NCBI GenBank assembly: GCA_965178125.1
Contig: OZ237761.1
Location: 124,001 to 188,000 of the forward strand
DNA: 64,000 bases
Source of the DNA: Bilabrum cf. latius
Lineage: Eukaryota > Bigyra: Bicosoecida > Bigyra > Bicosoecida
Direction of reading: 5' to 3'
The notes under the pieces were generated by a model. The model was not told where the DNA came from and did not search any database. It worked only from the letters and a program-made list of their open reading frames with translations. Each line of letters begins with the position of its first letter. Position 1 is the stretch's first letter. The position numbers and the translations under genes are program-made. Positions 21,949-32,097 of this stretch are shown piece by piece.

Positions 21949-23622
21949 ATGGATCCGTTATTTCCGCTGCTGGATGGGCCGCCGACGACGGCTGGTGGGT
22001 GGAAGTCGCTGTCGGATGGGGAGAAAGCCGTGGCCATTCGGCTCTGGGGTGCCCCTCTGTGTTTGGATGGTTCGCCATTGCCTGCTCCGGTCCCGGCCCA
22101 TAGTGGTTCCGGCAGCTCGTCAGGGGAACAGCTCCTTGAAGGGGGTCTGGCCCTTGGCCGCGGGTGGCGGATCGCGGTGCCCGGGGCGGTGGCTCCTCGC
22201 TGCCGCGCGAGTCGTACCATCATGATCCCCAAGGCCCACGGTGCTGGTTCACGGAGCATCACGGACATGTCGGCATTTGACTCCTCGGGTCTGCGGCAGG
22301 GCCCCAATCGGCAGATCAACCCGGAGCCGTACGCGGAGGCTGTCATGGACCGCATCGACGTGCTCGGTTCCAAGCTCCGGGCCATGGAGGCGGCGTGCCT
22401 GCGGCGGGGTGAGCCGGCTGAGTTCACGTTGTTCGTGCTGGACTGGAGCAAGTTCTTTCGGTTGCTCCCTACCGACCTCACTGAGGCGGGGGCGGTCTGG
22501 GGTTCGTTTGGCCAGGTCGCGATGATAGACGTGACCGCCTCCATGGGTTCGCGCTCGAGTCCTGCATTTGCGTGCACCCTAGGCCGAGGCTTCCATCAGG
22601 CCTTCCGGGATCGGCTGCGGGAGGTGACTCCACAACAGCTGTGTGACATGGGTACCTACGTTGACGACTGCGCGGTCATCTGTATCACCCGGCACGCGGA
22701 TTGGCTTCTGGCTCGTCTGCACCATGACTCCGAGGCGTTGGGCCTGCGGGTGTCCGTGTCAAAGGCTCGGACGCAGGATCTGAGCCCGTCTACCGAGTTC
22801 GTGGGATATCATGTGGATGGTGAGGCCATGCGGGTCTCCCTGACGGCACACAAGCAGGCGCAGTTGCTGGAGACTTTGGACACCTTGCTCACTCCGGGGT
22901 CGGTGACTGTCGGCCGCGAGGTGGAGGTTGTCACCGGTCGGCTCCTGCACGCGGCAGATGCGTTGTGGGTGCTGCGGCCCTTGTTGGCCCCCCTGTTATC
23001 GCTGTACCTCCCTTTACGGCGTCAGGGTCGGCTGGTGCAACGGGTGGCGGTTCCTCCATCGGTCGTGCCTTCCCTTCGGCTCGTGCGGGAGGTGATCGCC
23101 GCTAACCCGGGTCGCAGCTTCCCTCGCCGGTTCGATGTCGACAGAGACTTCTCGGTGTGGTGTGACGCGTCGACCACAGGGTTCGGCGCTGTCTTGCGTC
23201 ACGGGCGGCGGCGGGCGGTGGCGGCCTGCTTTTACGGGACTTGGGCTGTGACTCTGGGCCCGGGGGATATGCCTGCTGCGGAGCTGGCCGTGGCTGTGAT
23301 GGCGGTGGAGGTGTGGGGCTCTCGCCTGCGGAACCGGATCGTGGAGGTGCACTCAGACTCGTCGGCTGCCGTGAAGGCCCTCAGGAAAGGTAGATCTGAC
23401 TCGGAGCGCATGAATGCCTTGTTGCATCACGCACTCCGTCATTCAGCTTTGCTCGACTTCGCCATCTACCCGCAGCATTGTCCGTCCCGGTTCAATCAGC
23501 TCGCCGACCGCCTGAGCCGGATGTCCCAGCTTTCCTCCAAGCAGAGGACAGCTTCGATGACAAGATTGGGGCAGCCCGCTCACCGGCAGATCTGTCCGTG
23601 GCCGATTTGGCTGGTGCTGTAG
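21949..23622 (+). CDS. Reverse transcriptase-RNase H of DIRS-like element
   Basis: From the ATG at 21949. The RT has 'FVLDWSKFFRLLP' (motif A Asp, about 22435) and 'GTYVDDCAVI' (catalytic YVDD, about 22658). RNase H follows with 'VWCDASTTGFGAV' (about 23155), the Glu in 'AELAVAVMAVE', 'VEVHSDSSAAV' and 'FNQLADRLSR', giving the D-E-D-D set. No integrase or protease is present. The frame reaches TAG at 23620, which under the reassigned code is not a stop, and it overlaps the recombinase frame. All catalytic residues are intact. Confidence 0.85.
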   Translation: MDPLFPLLDGPPTTAGGWKSLSDGEKAVAIRLWGAPLCLDGSPLPAPVPAHSGSGSSSGEQLLEGGLALGRGWRIAVPGAVAPRCRASRTIMIPKAHGAGSRSITDMSAFDSSGLRQGPNRQINPEPYAEAVMDRIDVLGSKLRAMEAACLRRGEPAEFTLFVLDWSKFFRLLPTDLTEAGAVWGSFGQVAMIDVTASMGSRSSPAFACTLGRGFHQAFRDRLREVTPQQLCDMGTYVDDCAVICITRHADWLLARLHHDSEALGLRVSVSKARTQDLSPSTEFVGYHVDGEAMRVSLTAHKQAQLLETLDTLLTPGSVTVGREVEVVTGRLLHAADALWVLRPLLAPLLSLYLPLRRQGRLVQRVAVPPSVVPSLRLVREVIAANPGRSFPRRFDVDRDFSVWCDASTTGFGAVLRHGRRRAVAACFYGTWAVTLGPGDMPAAELAVAVMAVEVWGSRLRNRIVEVHSDSSAAVKALRKGRSDSERMNALLHHALRHSALLDFAIYPQHCPSRFNQLADRLSRMSQLSSKQRTASMTRLGQPAHRQICPWPIWLVL

Positions 23623-24758
23623 CGCGACGTGTCCTTGGCGGCGGTGGACGATCCGGGTTCTCCAACCTCCGCCTAGGCTGGCGGCGGCTCCGTGACTTCT
23701 TCGGTGCCCTCTCCGCCGACCAACGTGCGGAGCTCCGGTCCATTGCGGCCGGCTCCGGGTTCAGCGGCGGTTCCTGCAGCTTCGACGCGGGCGGTATCTG
23801 GCAGAATGGCCCTCAGTCACTCGGGGTCCTCTGCCAGTGGTGGGCCCTCTGGCTCGACAAGAAGGACCCAGAGCTCCAGGGGTCCTCGATCGGGACCTAC
23901 GTCAGGAATGCCTGGCGCGTCCACGCGGTTGCCGGGCGCTTCGAGCGGGGCATGCCCTCGTGGCTCTCCACGGCTCTCCTCCAGATCGGGTAGTCCAAGC
24001 GTCGGCCCCTCGCTGGTCCGGGTTCGGAGCTCGTCTCCAAGGCGCTCATCCCACTCCGGGCCTTGGGCGAGTGGTTCGCCGGCGACACCTGGAGCGCGGC
24101 CCGGGCCGCCGCTGGCCTCTGCTGGGCAGGGGGCTTCCGGTTGGGCGAGCTTGTTCCGGTCGACCCGTCCGATGCCAGCCGGGGCATCTGTCGGGGGTTC
24201 TGTCAGCTCACGTGTGACGAGGCCGGTCGGATCCTCAGCTTCACAGCCCGGCTCCGGACCAACAAGAGCCGGAGGAGTCGGGTAGTCTCCGTCGCGGCGG
24301 CCCTCCCCTTGGAGTGGGGCAGGCATGGGCTTGTCGGGGCTCGCACGTGCGGCCTCCGAGTCTTCCTCGAGTGGCTCCGGCGCCGTACTGGGGCGTCCTC
24401 GGCGGCGACGCTCGACGCGTGGTTGAGGTCTGGTCCTGTGGGGGGTTCCGGCAGTCCTCACGTGTTCTCGGGGTTGTCGGCGGCGCGGGTGGCGCGGGAG
24501 ATGCAGGCGGCCACTGGGCATTCCGCTGTCACAGGTCACTCTCTTCGTGGTACGGCGGCCTCGGCTCTGCATGCCTAGGGGGTTGGCATCCTGGATCTGT
24601 AGCAGTTTGGTGGCTGGGACAGCCCCAACTCCGTACGAGCGTACTTGAAGAGTGTGCAGGCCAACCTCTAGCCACTCCCGATCCCTGCCGGGATCCGCTC
24701 AACCCAGTTCCAACTCATGCTAGCAGCCGTACTCAACTGCTCCATCTCAACCAAGTAA
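23478..24758 (+). CDS. Tyrosine recombinase of DIRS-like element
   Basis: The open frame overlaps the end of the RT-RH gene by about 145 bp in another frame, ends at TAA (24756-24758), and has TAG at 23991, 24576, 24600 and 24669. The conserved C-terminal box is present: 'GHSLRGTAAS' (H-x-x-R, about 24535), then 'DL-Q-QFGGWDSPNSVRAYLK' with the nucleophile Tyr in 'RAYL'. The TAG at 24600 falls exactly where this family usually has Gln ('IQ..GRW'). Without TAG readthrough the catalytic Tyr would be cut off. Confidence 0.8.
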
Positions 24759-24771
24759 CTGGAAGAACTTG

Positions 24772-25391
24772 GTAACTTTGAGGATGGGCTCTCGGAGGAA
24801 ACCAACTGCAACCATGTGTGACTGTCTGCGAGATTAGGGTGCTGTGTACAACGTGTGATCTCAGTTGGTGAGGCCAGCAAGGTCTCTGAGATTGAGGTCG
24901 CTCGGTGGGCGCAGGACCCGCTCGAGGAGCAGGCTCAGATGCGACGTAGCGATGCGGAGGAGTGCGAGAGAGAGAGAGAGAGAGAGAGAGAGGGCAGCTA
25001 GGGGGGGGAGGGTAGAGCAAAGGGAGGGGGGGACGACGGTTCACCGGGACGGGGGAGGAAATGGTGGAAGAGAAGATGATCGGTGGGGTCATTGGGTTGA
25101 TGAGGCGGATAGGAAGGGGGAGGCACAGGCCGGGCAGGTGTGGGTTGGGCATGTGTGACGAGTGACTCGGATCAGGGGGATCGGATCACCGACCACATGC
25201 GGATGTGGAAGTTGAGAGGTCACAATTAGACTCGAGCGGCAATCAAGCCGCGTGCTATTCGGGCGCTGAGGGGCAGCGTTCGCCAGTTTTCTTTTTTTGG
25301 TAACTTTGAGGATGGGCTCTCGGAGGAAACCAACTGCAACCATGTGTGACTGTCTGCGAGATTAGGGTGCTGTGTACAACGTGTGATCTCA
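24772..25391 (+). repeat. DIRS-like terminal repeat block, right copy
   Basis: Contains the block shared with 18908-19340, plus two direct copies of the roughly 90-bp segment beginning GGTAACTTTGAGGATGGG (24772 and 25300). A third copy of that segment lies at 19501. The right boundary at about 25391 is where hAT transposase homology resumes. Confidence 0.75.
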
Positions 25392-28213
25392 ATCATTTGT
25401 GCCTCATGATCGCTCATGCCGCATGATGCAATCTACATCTGCAGGATATAGTGGGCTAGTACCTGCTGCGATATATTGAGGTCAAGTCTCAGTCTGGTCT
25501 CGAAGAGTCGCCCCGCAGGACTGAGGCAGCACCGGCGAGGATCAGCACCAGCTTTCACCACGGAGAATGTCCTCTCTACTTCGGCACTTGAGAGCCTCCA
25601 CAGCAGGATCATTTTAGCGGTTCGGATCGCCACACGAACAGCTGCAATTTTGCTGTTGGACAGCACCGGCAGGCCGGCTCTGTCCTCCTTGAAGACCAAT
25701 AGTCTCAGCGCCTCAGTTCCGGAGAAATACGGCTAGAACTCATCAATTATCCCAGCACCTGAGGCCGGCGCTTCTTCCACGCTTTCTCCATCCGACATAG
25801 ATTCTTGGCTGGGACCAGCGACCTGGTCTGCCTCGTTCAGTCGCGCTACTCGTAGCCCTTCTACATACAATCCGAACTGCTCATCAAGCAAGTTCCAGAA
25901 AGTAGCCGGACTGTCTTCATCAGTCGGTGTTCCTAGGGCCTGTAGAGTAGCCAAACCATCAAGTGCGTCACCTGCTTGGACAATATCCAGCCCAATAGCG
26001 CGCAAATCGGCTGCAGTCCACTCTGGTAGCTTTGCTTTCGGAAGCATGGCCTGTGTCACCATGTCAAGCTTCATGCGAATCAGCACTACTACTGGGAACT
26101 TGAGGGGATTTGTATAGTCTTGTACCGAGCTTTTGATAGCAGGAAGCTGACTGCCAAATGCCTTAGAGCGATCCTCTATGAAGCCGGTCAGCGCCACGGG
26201 CCCCAACTGTGCTGCGCAGTGTTGCCCTACGAACTTTCCCGCCCAGTAATTCTCGTCCCAGCATTGAAGTGACTCAACAACAACCAGCACTTTGCGCAGT
26301 ACGTAGTCATGCAGTATACGAGCCTCTAGCTGAATGATGGTGCTGTTGATATCCTCTAGGACCGTACACAGCACCGACATCTCCGACAGTAATTTTGTGA
26401 TGCAGGCATCTTCTCCAAGCTCGACACCGGTAACACTTCGCTGTTGCAGCAGATCCTTCAAAGGTGCTGTGGACGGCTTCACATCTGCTTTCTCCATAAA
26501 CTTTCGGAGCGCTCGTAGCCGTTTGCCACCGTCCTCAGATAGATGCAACATGGCAGAGTAGGCCCGCCCCCACCGTGTCTCAGCGAAGCAAATGACTGAC
26601 CAGCGAATTCCAATATCCAAGAGGTTTTTTCTCAGCTTGTTCTCAGCGCTTCCAAAAGCTGCATTCATAGCCTGTCGCAGCTTGTCGAAAAGCGATACGG
26701 ACAGCAGCCGCTTGACCTAGTTGTGCAGCATGTGGCACAGGCACGCCACCCTGGGCAAGCTTAGCAAGGGACAGTATAAATCCAGACGAGGTGGCGCCTC
26801 AGCTTCGCCAGGTATGGCTGCTGCGCCCTCATTCTAAGGAAAATCTGCCGGCATCTTCCGCGTCGGTCCACCCTGAAGCAAGCCAGCAAGCGCGGCATTG
26901 GCGGTGCGGTTGGCTGAGTGGTTGTCAGTCACCATACCAACGACAAAAGACCCAAGCCCTAACTTTGACTAGAGCTGCTGCATTACCACCCTTCCTATTG
27001 TATTCCCATCTCCTGCTACCTCGGGAACCAACGACAGGCAGGCCTGGGTAGGTCCATCGGGGCCCCAGTAGTGCACGACGATGGAGAGAAGCTGCTTCTC
27101 TTTCGGTAGAGAATTTGATAGAGTAGTTGCATCGAACTCTAGGAGTACGTCCTTGCCCGCGGTTGTCTTGCGCAGCACATTGTCAGCGACAGCAGCGGCT
27201 GCGAGGCGATCGCTGCTTACTGTGCTGGGGCTGGTGCCATACTCAGAATGTAAGGTCTGGGGGAGAAACTCCCATGCCTTGTGAAATATACTTCGGATGG
27301 GCATAAGCGTAAGGTCAAGCCTGAGGGTCCGCGACTAGGCCAGGGCTGATCTGCCTCTTCGAATCACCAAGCCCGCTATGTCATCAATGACTCGCCAGTT
27401 CCGGCATGCAGCAATGCACCTTGCTATTTTCTGCTTTGGCTCCGGCCCTGCTCTCTACCGTTGAAGCGATTGAATTATGCTTTGCTACCGCTCCAATCGA
27501 AGTGCCTTTTGTGGCGGCTATTCGTTTGGCTCATCTTCACCGGTTTCTTGGGGGCGGCCGGGGCCTGCACCGCTTGCAGCGCCACCCCCTGCTGCTTCTG
27601 TGCTTGGCCTACCCCGCTTGCTCCCAGCGCTATGGTCGCGGTACATATCCTTGAGTACGTTAACGTTGTATACTGTTGTTATGAACCCATCCAAACTACA
27701 CATGCCGTGTACTCCAGCAACTTCAAGCAGCAGCAGTGAGCTCACCCTCTCCCGCACGATTCCCACCTTCTGGTCTGCCTGTCGATATAGACCCACTTGC
27801 ACTATGTTCACCAGTTTCCGCACGAGACGTTCACCCTGAGCTACAAACGGTCTATGCTGAGGCTTCGTCAGCCGGAACTCCGCCTCCCAGACCCGGGCAA
27901 CACTGAGGTTGTGCTCTAACTGCTGCACTGCAGGGTCTAGCACATCAATCGTAGAGAATCCCGCCGCGCTGGAAGGGCTAGACGAGCTGGAAGAACTAGA
28001 TGAGCTGGAAGAACTAGATGAGCTGCTACTTGTTGCTACTGGGCGGGTAAAATCGCTTGATGCCATGGCAGCAACAGGTGAACTTGCTGTATCCGCCAAT
28101 TTATACGCTCCACTCAACGAATCAAACGCTTCCCGTGGACGAAGTACATTAGCTGGAGTATTTAGTTCATAATGAAGGGCTGGATCCCTTTTGGCACCTG
28201 CCTTGCGAGGCAT
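25226..28213 (-). CDS. hAT-family transposase
   Basis: One 995-codon frame runs from ATG 28213 to TAA at 25226. TAG codons (5' base) lie at 27520, 27487, 27457, 27337, 26971, 26836, 26719, 25735 and 25435, all read as Gln; there is no internal TAA or TGA. Features in order: an N-terminal Ser-run linker; 'LLEFDATTLSNSL'; 'VTDNHSANRTANA' (about 26930); 'VACLCHMLHN-Q-VKRLL' (about 26740, the CxxH motif); and the C-terminal dimerisation signature 'LSSAEVERTFSVV' (about 25600). The last roughly 55 codons lie in DIRS-like repeat DNA, so the natural C terminus is lost. The Ser run (about 28040-27965) varies like a microsatellite. Confidence 0.85.
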
Positions 28214-28400
28214 ACCTGCGATTATTGAGGGCTTCAGGCGGCAAAAATCAAAATGCTTGAATCAAATTTTAAAGGCCATTTTTAGCGTACGGCTGATTTT
28301 CTAGGGTGCGCCGGATGTGTGGCCCGAAAACAGCCCTGATGGCGCACCCAAAACGACGGAACCTAGGGTGCGCCGCGGCGCACCCAAGCTGTGAGGTCTG

Positions 28401-28408
28401 CCGGTAAA
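28401..28408 (+). repeat. Right 8-bp target-site duplication of hAT
   Basis: CCGGTAAA, one base different from the left copy at 18359-18366. Confidence 0.7.
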
Positions 28409-28467
28409 CTAGGCCTAGACAAAGCCATGAAAAACCAGTTCATTCTTCTTCCTGTTCCATGAAATCC

Positions 28468-28500
28468 AAAATCATTGATACGATCTTAGAGTGGCATTCA
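28468..28500 (+). repeat. 32-bp direct repeat, copy 1
   Basis: AAATCATTGATACGATCT-like sequence repeated at 29937-29968 with two mismatches. The pair brackets the gene at 28775-29791. The second copy overlaps the stop of the zinc-finger gene of the provirus. Confidence 0.7.
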
Positions 28501-28774
28501 TTCAGTCCGTGTAAGCCAAGCCGGAATGTGGTCAAATCGACATGTCCTTCTGAGGGAAAAACGAATCAGCCACAATCGTAGAGGTATCCGACAGCTGCAA
28601 ATACAAGACCTACAAGACAGACCAACGTAGAATAGGTAGCGATCCTCCTCCTAACCACATCTGACTGTAGGAAGCACTGCACAGCTAGCGGACCTTTCCA
28701 ATCCGATCCACGACAACAGCCGGAAGTTGCAAGGTTCCCGGGTGGTCAAATACGCAAGCAGTCATTCTTGAAGC

Positions 28775-29791
28775 ATGTCGGGGGAAGCAAGCGTCGTTGA
28801 ATCGGACAAGAGCGAATTACTCGCCAGTTATTACTCCAGTGTCGCCAAGGGAGAGACTGAGCCGACTCTCCAGGAGCTGGTGGAGCTCGACCCGTCCGGC
28901 ATAGACCTGGACGAGATCAAGGTGCTGGCCGAGGAAGGCGTCTCCAGCGCTGTCACCATGTACAGCAAGTATAAGGCGTTCAAAGAGGCCCGCAAGCCGG
29001 AGGATGAAGCTGAGTTCGACGCCAAGTACTGCAAGAAGATCGTGCACGACATGGTCTAGCGCCAGCTCAAAGAGACCGAGGCTAAGGGCGAGCCAATCGA
29101 ACTGGTCGGTCTCCTCTTCACAAAGGAGGAGTTCATAACCATCGTCAAGATGTCCATCCCCGACGCCAAGGAGCTGGATATCGTCGACGTGGAGCAACTT
29201 CCCACGAGCAAAGGTTGGCACCCGAATGAGATCGACTTCCACTTGGTTACTTCAGACGGTGCTCCACCTCGAAGGGTGAGTCTGAAACTGGCTTACCACA
29301 TAAGGGATGATCTTCAGGAGTAGGATGATTCAGACGTCGACTCTGACTACGAGAAACCAGATGTCACCGCTCTGGATCACAAGTTCGATGGCGAGATCTT
29401 TGAGGAGTGGGTCTACAAGCCCCCGGCGACACTCTCTCGGTTCCCACTTGCATTCATCAAAGTCGGGGCTACATGGAGAAAGCCTCGGGACGACGATGAA
29501 GAGAGCGAGGCCGAGGCTGACAGCGACGATGAAGAGAGCGAGGCCGAGGCTGACAGCGACGGTGGTGCAGGAAAAGCTGGTCTTTCATTGTATGAGATGT
29601 CAAAGACAGCCCTACATAATTATGATGATTACGATGACATGTCCATCGGTGAGTTGAAGGCGCACCTCATCGACATGTACGAGATCGCGAACGAGATGAA
29701 GGAGGCCCCTGAACACCAGAAGGAGATGGCCAACGATGAACTCAAGAAGATTATGGATCTGATGAACGCGTTCGATGGCTTCATATACTGA
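28775..29791 (+). CDS. Unknown acidic protein, 338 aa
   Basis: ATG to TGA, with TAG at 29057 and 29321 read as Gln. The N-terminal 200 residues look globular and Glu-rich. A duplicated acidic segment 'DDEESEAEADSD' sits at about 29496-29560, and a helical tail ends 'LKKIMDLMNAFDGFIY'. No known domain. It uses TAG as sense, unlike the provirus genes immediately to the right, so it probably belongs to the host or a host-adapted element. It lies between two direct repeats. Confidence 0.6.
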
Positions 29792-29965
29792 GTCATGGGT
29801 GAACTAGAGATACCAGCTACAAGTGAAATCCTTGGCATAGTGGGAAAGGGGCGCCCACAACTGGATCGGATGGGATGGGATGCCGGGAGGTCGACAGGAG
29901 TTGTGTGATGGTTGGTTGATGGGTATAGATACTTCTAAATCATTGATACGATCTAAGAGTAGCAT

Positions 29966-30238
29966 TCAGTTTGTATTGGCTTTCACAGCCACCTTGCTGG
30001 TGTCCGTCTTCAAGGCATCAGCCATCATGGCAAGCACGTTCTCGTCCAACCTGCCCCCCATCCTCTTGGTGAGGGCGTTGGTCTTGTGCTTGCGAGTCTT
30101 CTCGTGTTGGCTCTTGTTGCAGTAGCTCAGCTCGACGTTGCAACATGGGCACGTGTACCTCAATTTTGCACGATCCTTGAACTTCTGCTTGTTGGCTTGG
30201 TAGTATTTCCTCATGTAGTCTTTATCGTTCTTTGGCAT
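29966..30238 (-). CDS. Small zinc-finger protein of the provirus
   Basis: ATG 30238 to TGA, 90 aa. A basic Tyr/Lys-rich N terminus ('DYMRKYYQANKQKFKDRAK') is followed by a finger with 'CPCC' and 'SQHEKTRKHK', a C2H2-like pattern common in large and small DNA viruses of protists. The start of a longer frame upstream (30388) overlaps the polymerase gene and is not favoured. Confidence 0.65.
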   Translation of the reverse strand: MPKNDKDYMRKYYQANKQKFKDRAKLRYTCPCCNVELSYCNKSQHEKTRKHKTNALTKRMGGRLDENVLAMMADALKTDTSKVAVKANTN

Positions 30239-30308
30239 TCTATCAATATATATGATCCATTCTTTATATGGTTTTAAATAGTTTTTATTATTTAAAATCA
30301 ATTTAGGT

Positions 30309-31235
30309 TCATACACCCCGTACTTTATTGCAGTGATAGACCTTGAGCTTGCCCTCCTTGTTGGGCCCGTGCTCTTGGTACAGGGCATTCAGCTCGTGAT
30401 AAGTCTTCTTGTCCGAAACAATAGCTTCCTCACCATTGGCAAGGATAAAACTATCGGTCTGAACACGCACCACGTTGTCTGGGTCAAAATTATCCAGCAT
30501 TGAGATCATAGCATCACGACCGTATGATGTCACGAAGGGGAGGATGCGGGCGAATGATGTCTTGAATCTCTCATCTGGGTCCGTGTACATGAACTTGAGC
30601 TCATTGTTCTTCTGTACAATACAACCTACATCAGTGTAGTCAGAAATATCCGGCTCTGATCTCTCGTACTTGGCCTTGCGTTTGCGTTCGCACAGCTTGC
30701 CCCACAAGGAGTTGAGCACGAGCTTAGCATACGGAACCTTATGCCATTTCATGTCGTACAGGACACGGACAAAGTTGCGGAAGATACCAGAACCACGCAT
30801 ACATTTGATATATTGCATCGCATTTGTCTTGCCGTCTTGAATGAGCTCAGGTTCCAGGTCAAGCTCGCGGGCACACTGCAGGTCGATGTTGGTGTAGTAC
30901 TGCTTCTTGTTGAAGCGATAGAACGGATGATCGCCCTTAATCTTGGCGCGGTAGATACCCATGGGTATTTTATCAGGCAGGGACTCTAAAGTGGTAAAAT
31001 TAGGCCTGGAGATGGGGAAGTAGTGCTTCGAGTCAAGGATGTTGGGGTAGAAGGATTCGAAATCGTAGGACCGACAATCTTCATGTACACCCTTGACTGC
31101 ATGAATGACACCGCCCATGGTGGCTTGAGCTATCCAATGACCCTCTGTTGCCTCGATTGACGGGAGGTTTGGAATGTTCTTGGTGAGGTAATGGAAAATC
31201 ATCATGACCACATCTGCTGGCACTTGTTCAAACAT
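30309..31235 (-). pseudogene. B-family DNA polymerase, palm and C-terminal part
   Basis: It contains polymerase motif A 'YDFESFYPNIL' (about 31060), motif B 'KLVLNSLWGKLCE' (about 30710) and motif C 'VQTDSFIL' (about 30455). The spacing fits protein-primed viral or Polinton polymerases. It ends at TGA. It overlaps the upstream half (31202-32056) by 34 bases in another frame, so the original gene appears frameshifted. No exonuclease motifs are seen in either half. Confidence 0.75.
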
Positions 31236-32056
31236 GATAGATAGAACTCGTAGGTTGTCCTTTCGTAGTCCATGGGCACATCGATAATGTTACCGGTCTG
31301 GTTGAAGCGGACCATCTCTTCCTTGCCGTCGAAGATGACCATATCATCGCCTCGACGGTCACGGACAACCAACGGATTGGTGCGAGGATAAAAATAGCCC
31401 CGTGCTGGGATGGCCTTGAATTTAGGCTCTACATGCTCGGTCGTCTTCTTAAGATGGAGCTCTTTGAAGTAAGATGGGTGGGTCCAACTTTGGGTCTGCT
31501 CGTCGTCTCCTTCAAGGTAGAGATTGGCTTGCAGGGCATCTGACACCAACTTGAGCTTCTCGTCGGGTACTGGATCGCGTCTTCTAACCTTAAGGAACCG
31601 CTTTAGCTGTGCTGGAGTTTTCCATGGCAGATCACCATTACACAGCTGATATAAAGACATCCATAGACAATCTTTTTCGGTGGGGTCATCGCCTGAGACG
31701 CGCTTTGGAATCGCACGGATGATTAACGCCCAGTCCTTGAACGTCTTCTGATCCAATGCAGTTGCTTCATCGCCGTAGTAAATACTTGGATCCCAAAGCT
31801 GTGGTTCATCCTTGACTCCAAAGCTTTGACCATGGCGCCGGGCTCCGATCGTCTTGTCGTAGTTGCCGGTCCACTGGAACATCACATTTTCACCCTTCTC
31901 CATACCCCATCGCTTCTGGATCGACTTGATCGTTTTCAGAATCTCCTTCTTCGTCCTGCGCTTCTTATCGGTGGGGTAGAGCATAACTACGGGCTTTCCA
32001 TGGGCTTTGGCTTTGGTGACTCGTGTCGCCAACTTGAATGAGCTATTGCTCGGCAT
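31202..32056 (-). pseudogene. N-terminal part of the viral-type DNA polymerase (probable)
   Basis: 284 aa from ATG 32056 to TGA. It contains 'KDCLWMSLYQLCNG', resembling a motif in the N-terminal region of viral B-family polymerases. The gene runs directly into the palm half in a shifted frame. I infer that both halves were one gene that has lost its exonuclease region; they could also be two genes. Divergent from the helicase gene, whose ATG is 41 bp away. Confidence 0.5.
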
Positions 32057-32097
32057 CGTTGCTATATCTAAATTGAGAAGTCTTTAAATGGCTTAAC

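Larger units (their letters stand above)
18905..25391 (+). mobile_element. DIRS-like tyrosine-recombinase retroelement
   Basis: Gag-like ORF, RT-RNase H and a tyrosine recombinase lie in this order on the plus strand with no integrase or protease, the layout of DIRS/Ngaro-type elements. It is flanked by repeated blocks. One block (starting CAGTTGGTGAGGCCAGC, containing a GA microsatellite, ending near 'GCAGCGTTCGCCAG') is at about 18908-19340 and 24864-25290. A shorter block (from GGTAACTTTGAGGATGGG) is at 19501-19665, 24772-24935 and 25300-25391. Such split repeats are typical of the group. The element lies near the 3' end of the hAT transposase. Confidence 0.75.
18367..28400 (-). mobile_element. 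hAT DNA transposon, about 10 kb, with nested retroelement
   Basis: The ends carry a 13-bp terminal inverted repeat CAGACCTCACAGC (18367-18379; complement at 28388-28400). The repeat is followed on both sides by TTGGGTGCGCC-like motifs. They are flanked by 8-bp direct repeats CCGGTGAA (18359-18366) and CCGGTAAA (28401-28408), one mismatch apart, which is the hAT target-duplication length. The transposase gene lies inside at 25226-28213. About 6.5 kb of DIRS-like DNA sits between the transposase 3' end and the left terminus. Confidence 0.8.

Noticed and set aside
20484-22103. 539-residue frame with long Val-Leu repeats, and the opposing Ser-Thr-rich 408-residue frame
   Set aside because: Both are translations of the GGTGCT microsatellite. 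The RT motifs lie in a different frame.
23692-24285. Ser/Pro-rich extension of the RT frame through TAG codons
   Set aside because: It is GC-rich shadow sequence over the tyrosine recombinase, whose catalytic motifs define the real frame.
28830-29242. Minus-strand ORF of 141 residues
   Set aside because: It is the complement of the 28775-29791 gene, whose plus-strand frame extends over the whole region with a proper ATG and TGA.
29966-30388. Longer zinc-finger ORF starting at 30388
   Set aside because: The extra N terminus overlaps the polymerase 3' end in another frame; the ATG at 30238 gives a typical small viral zinc-finger protein.
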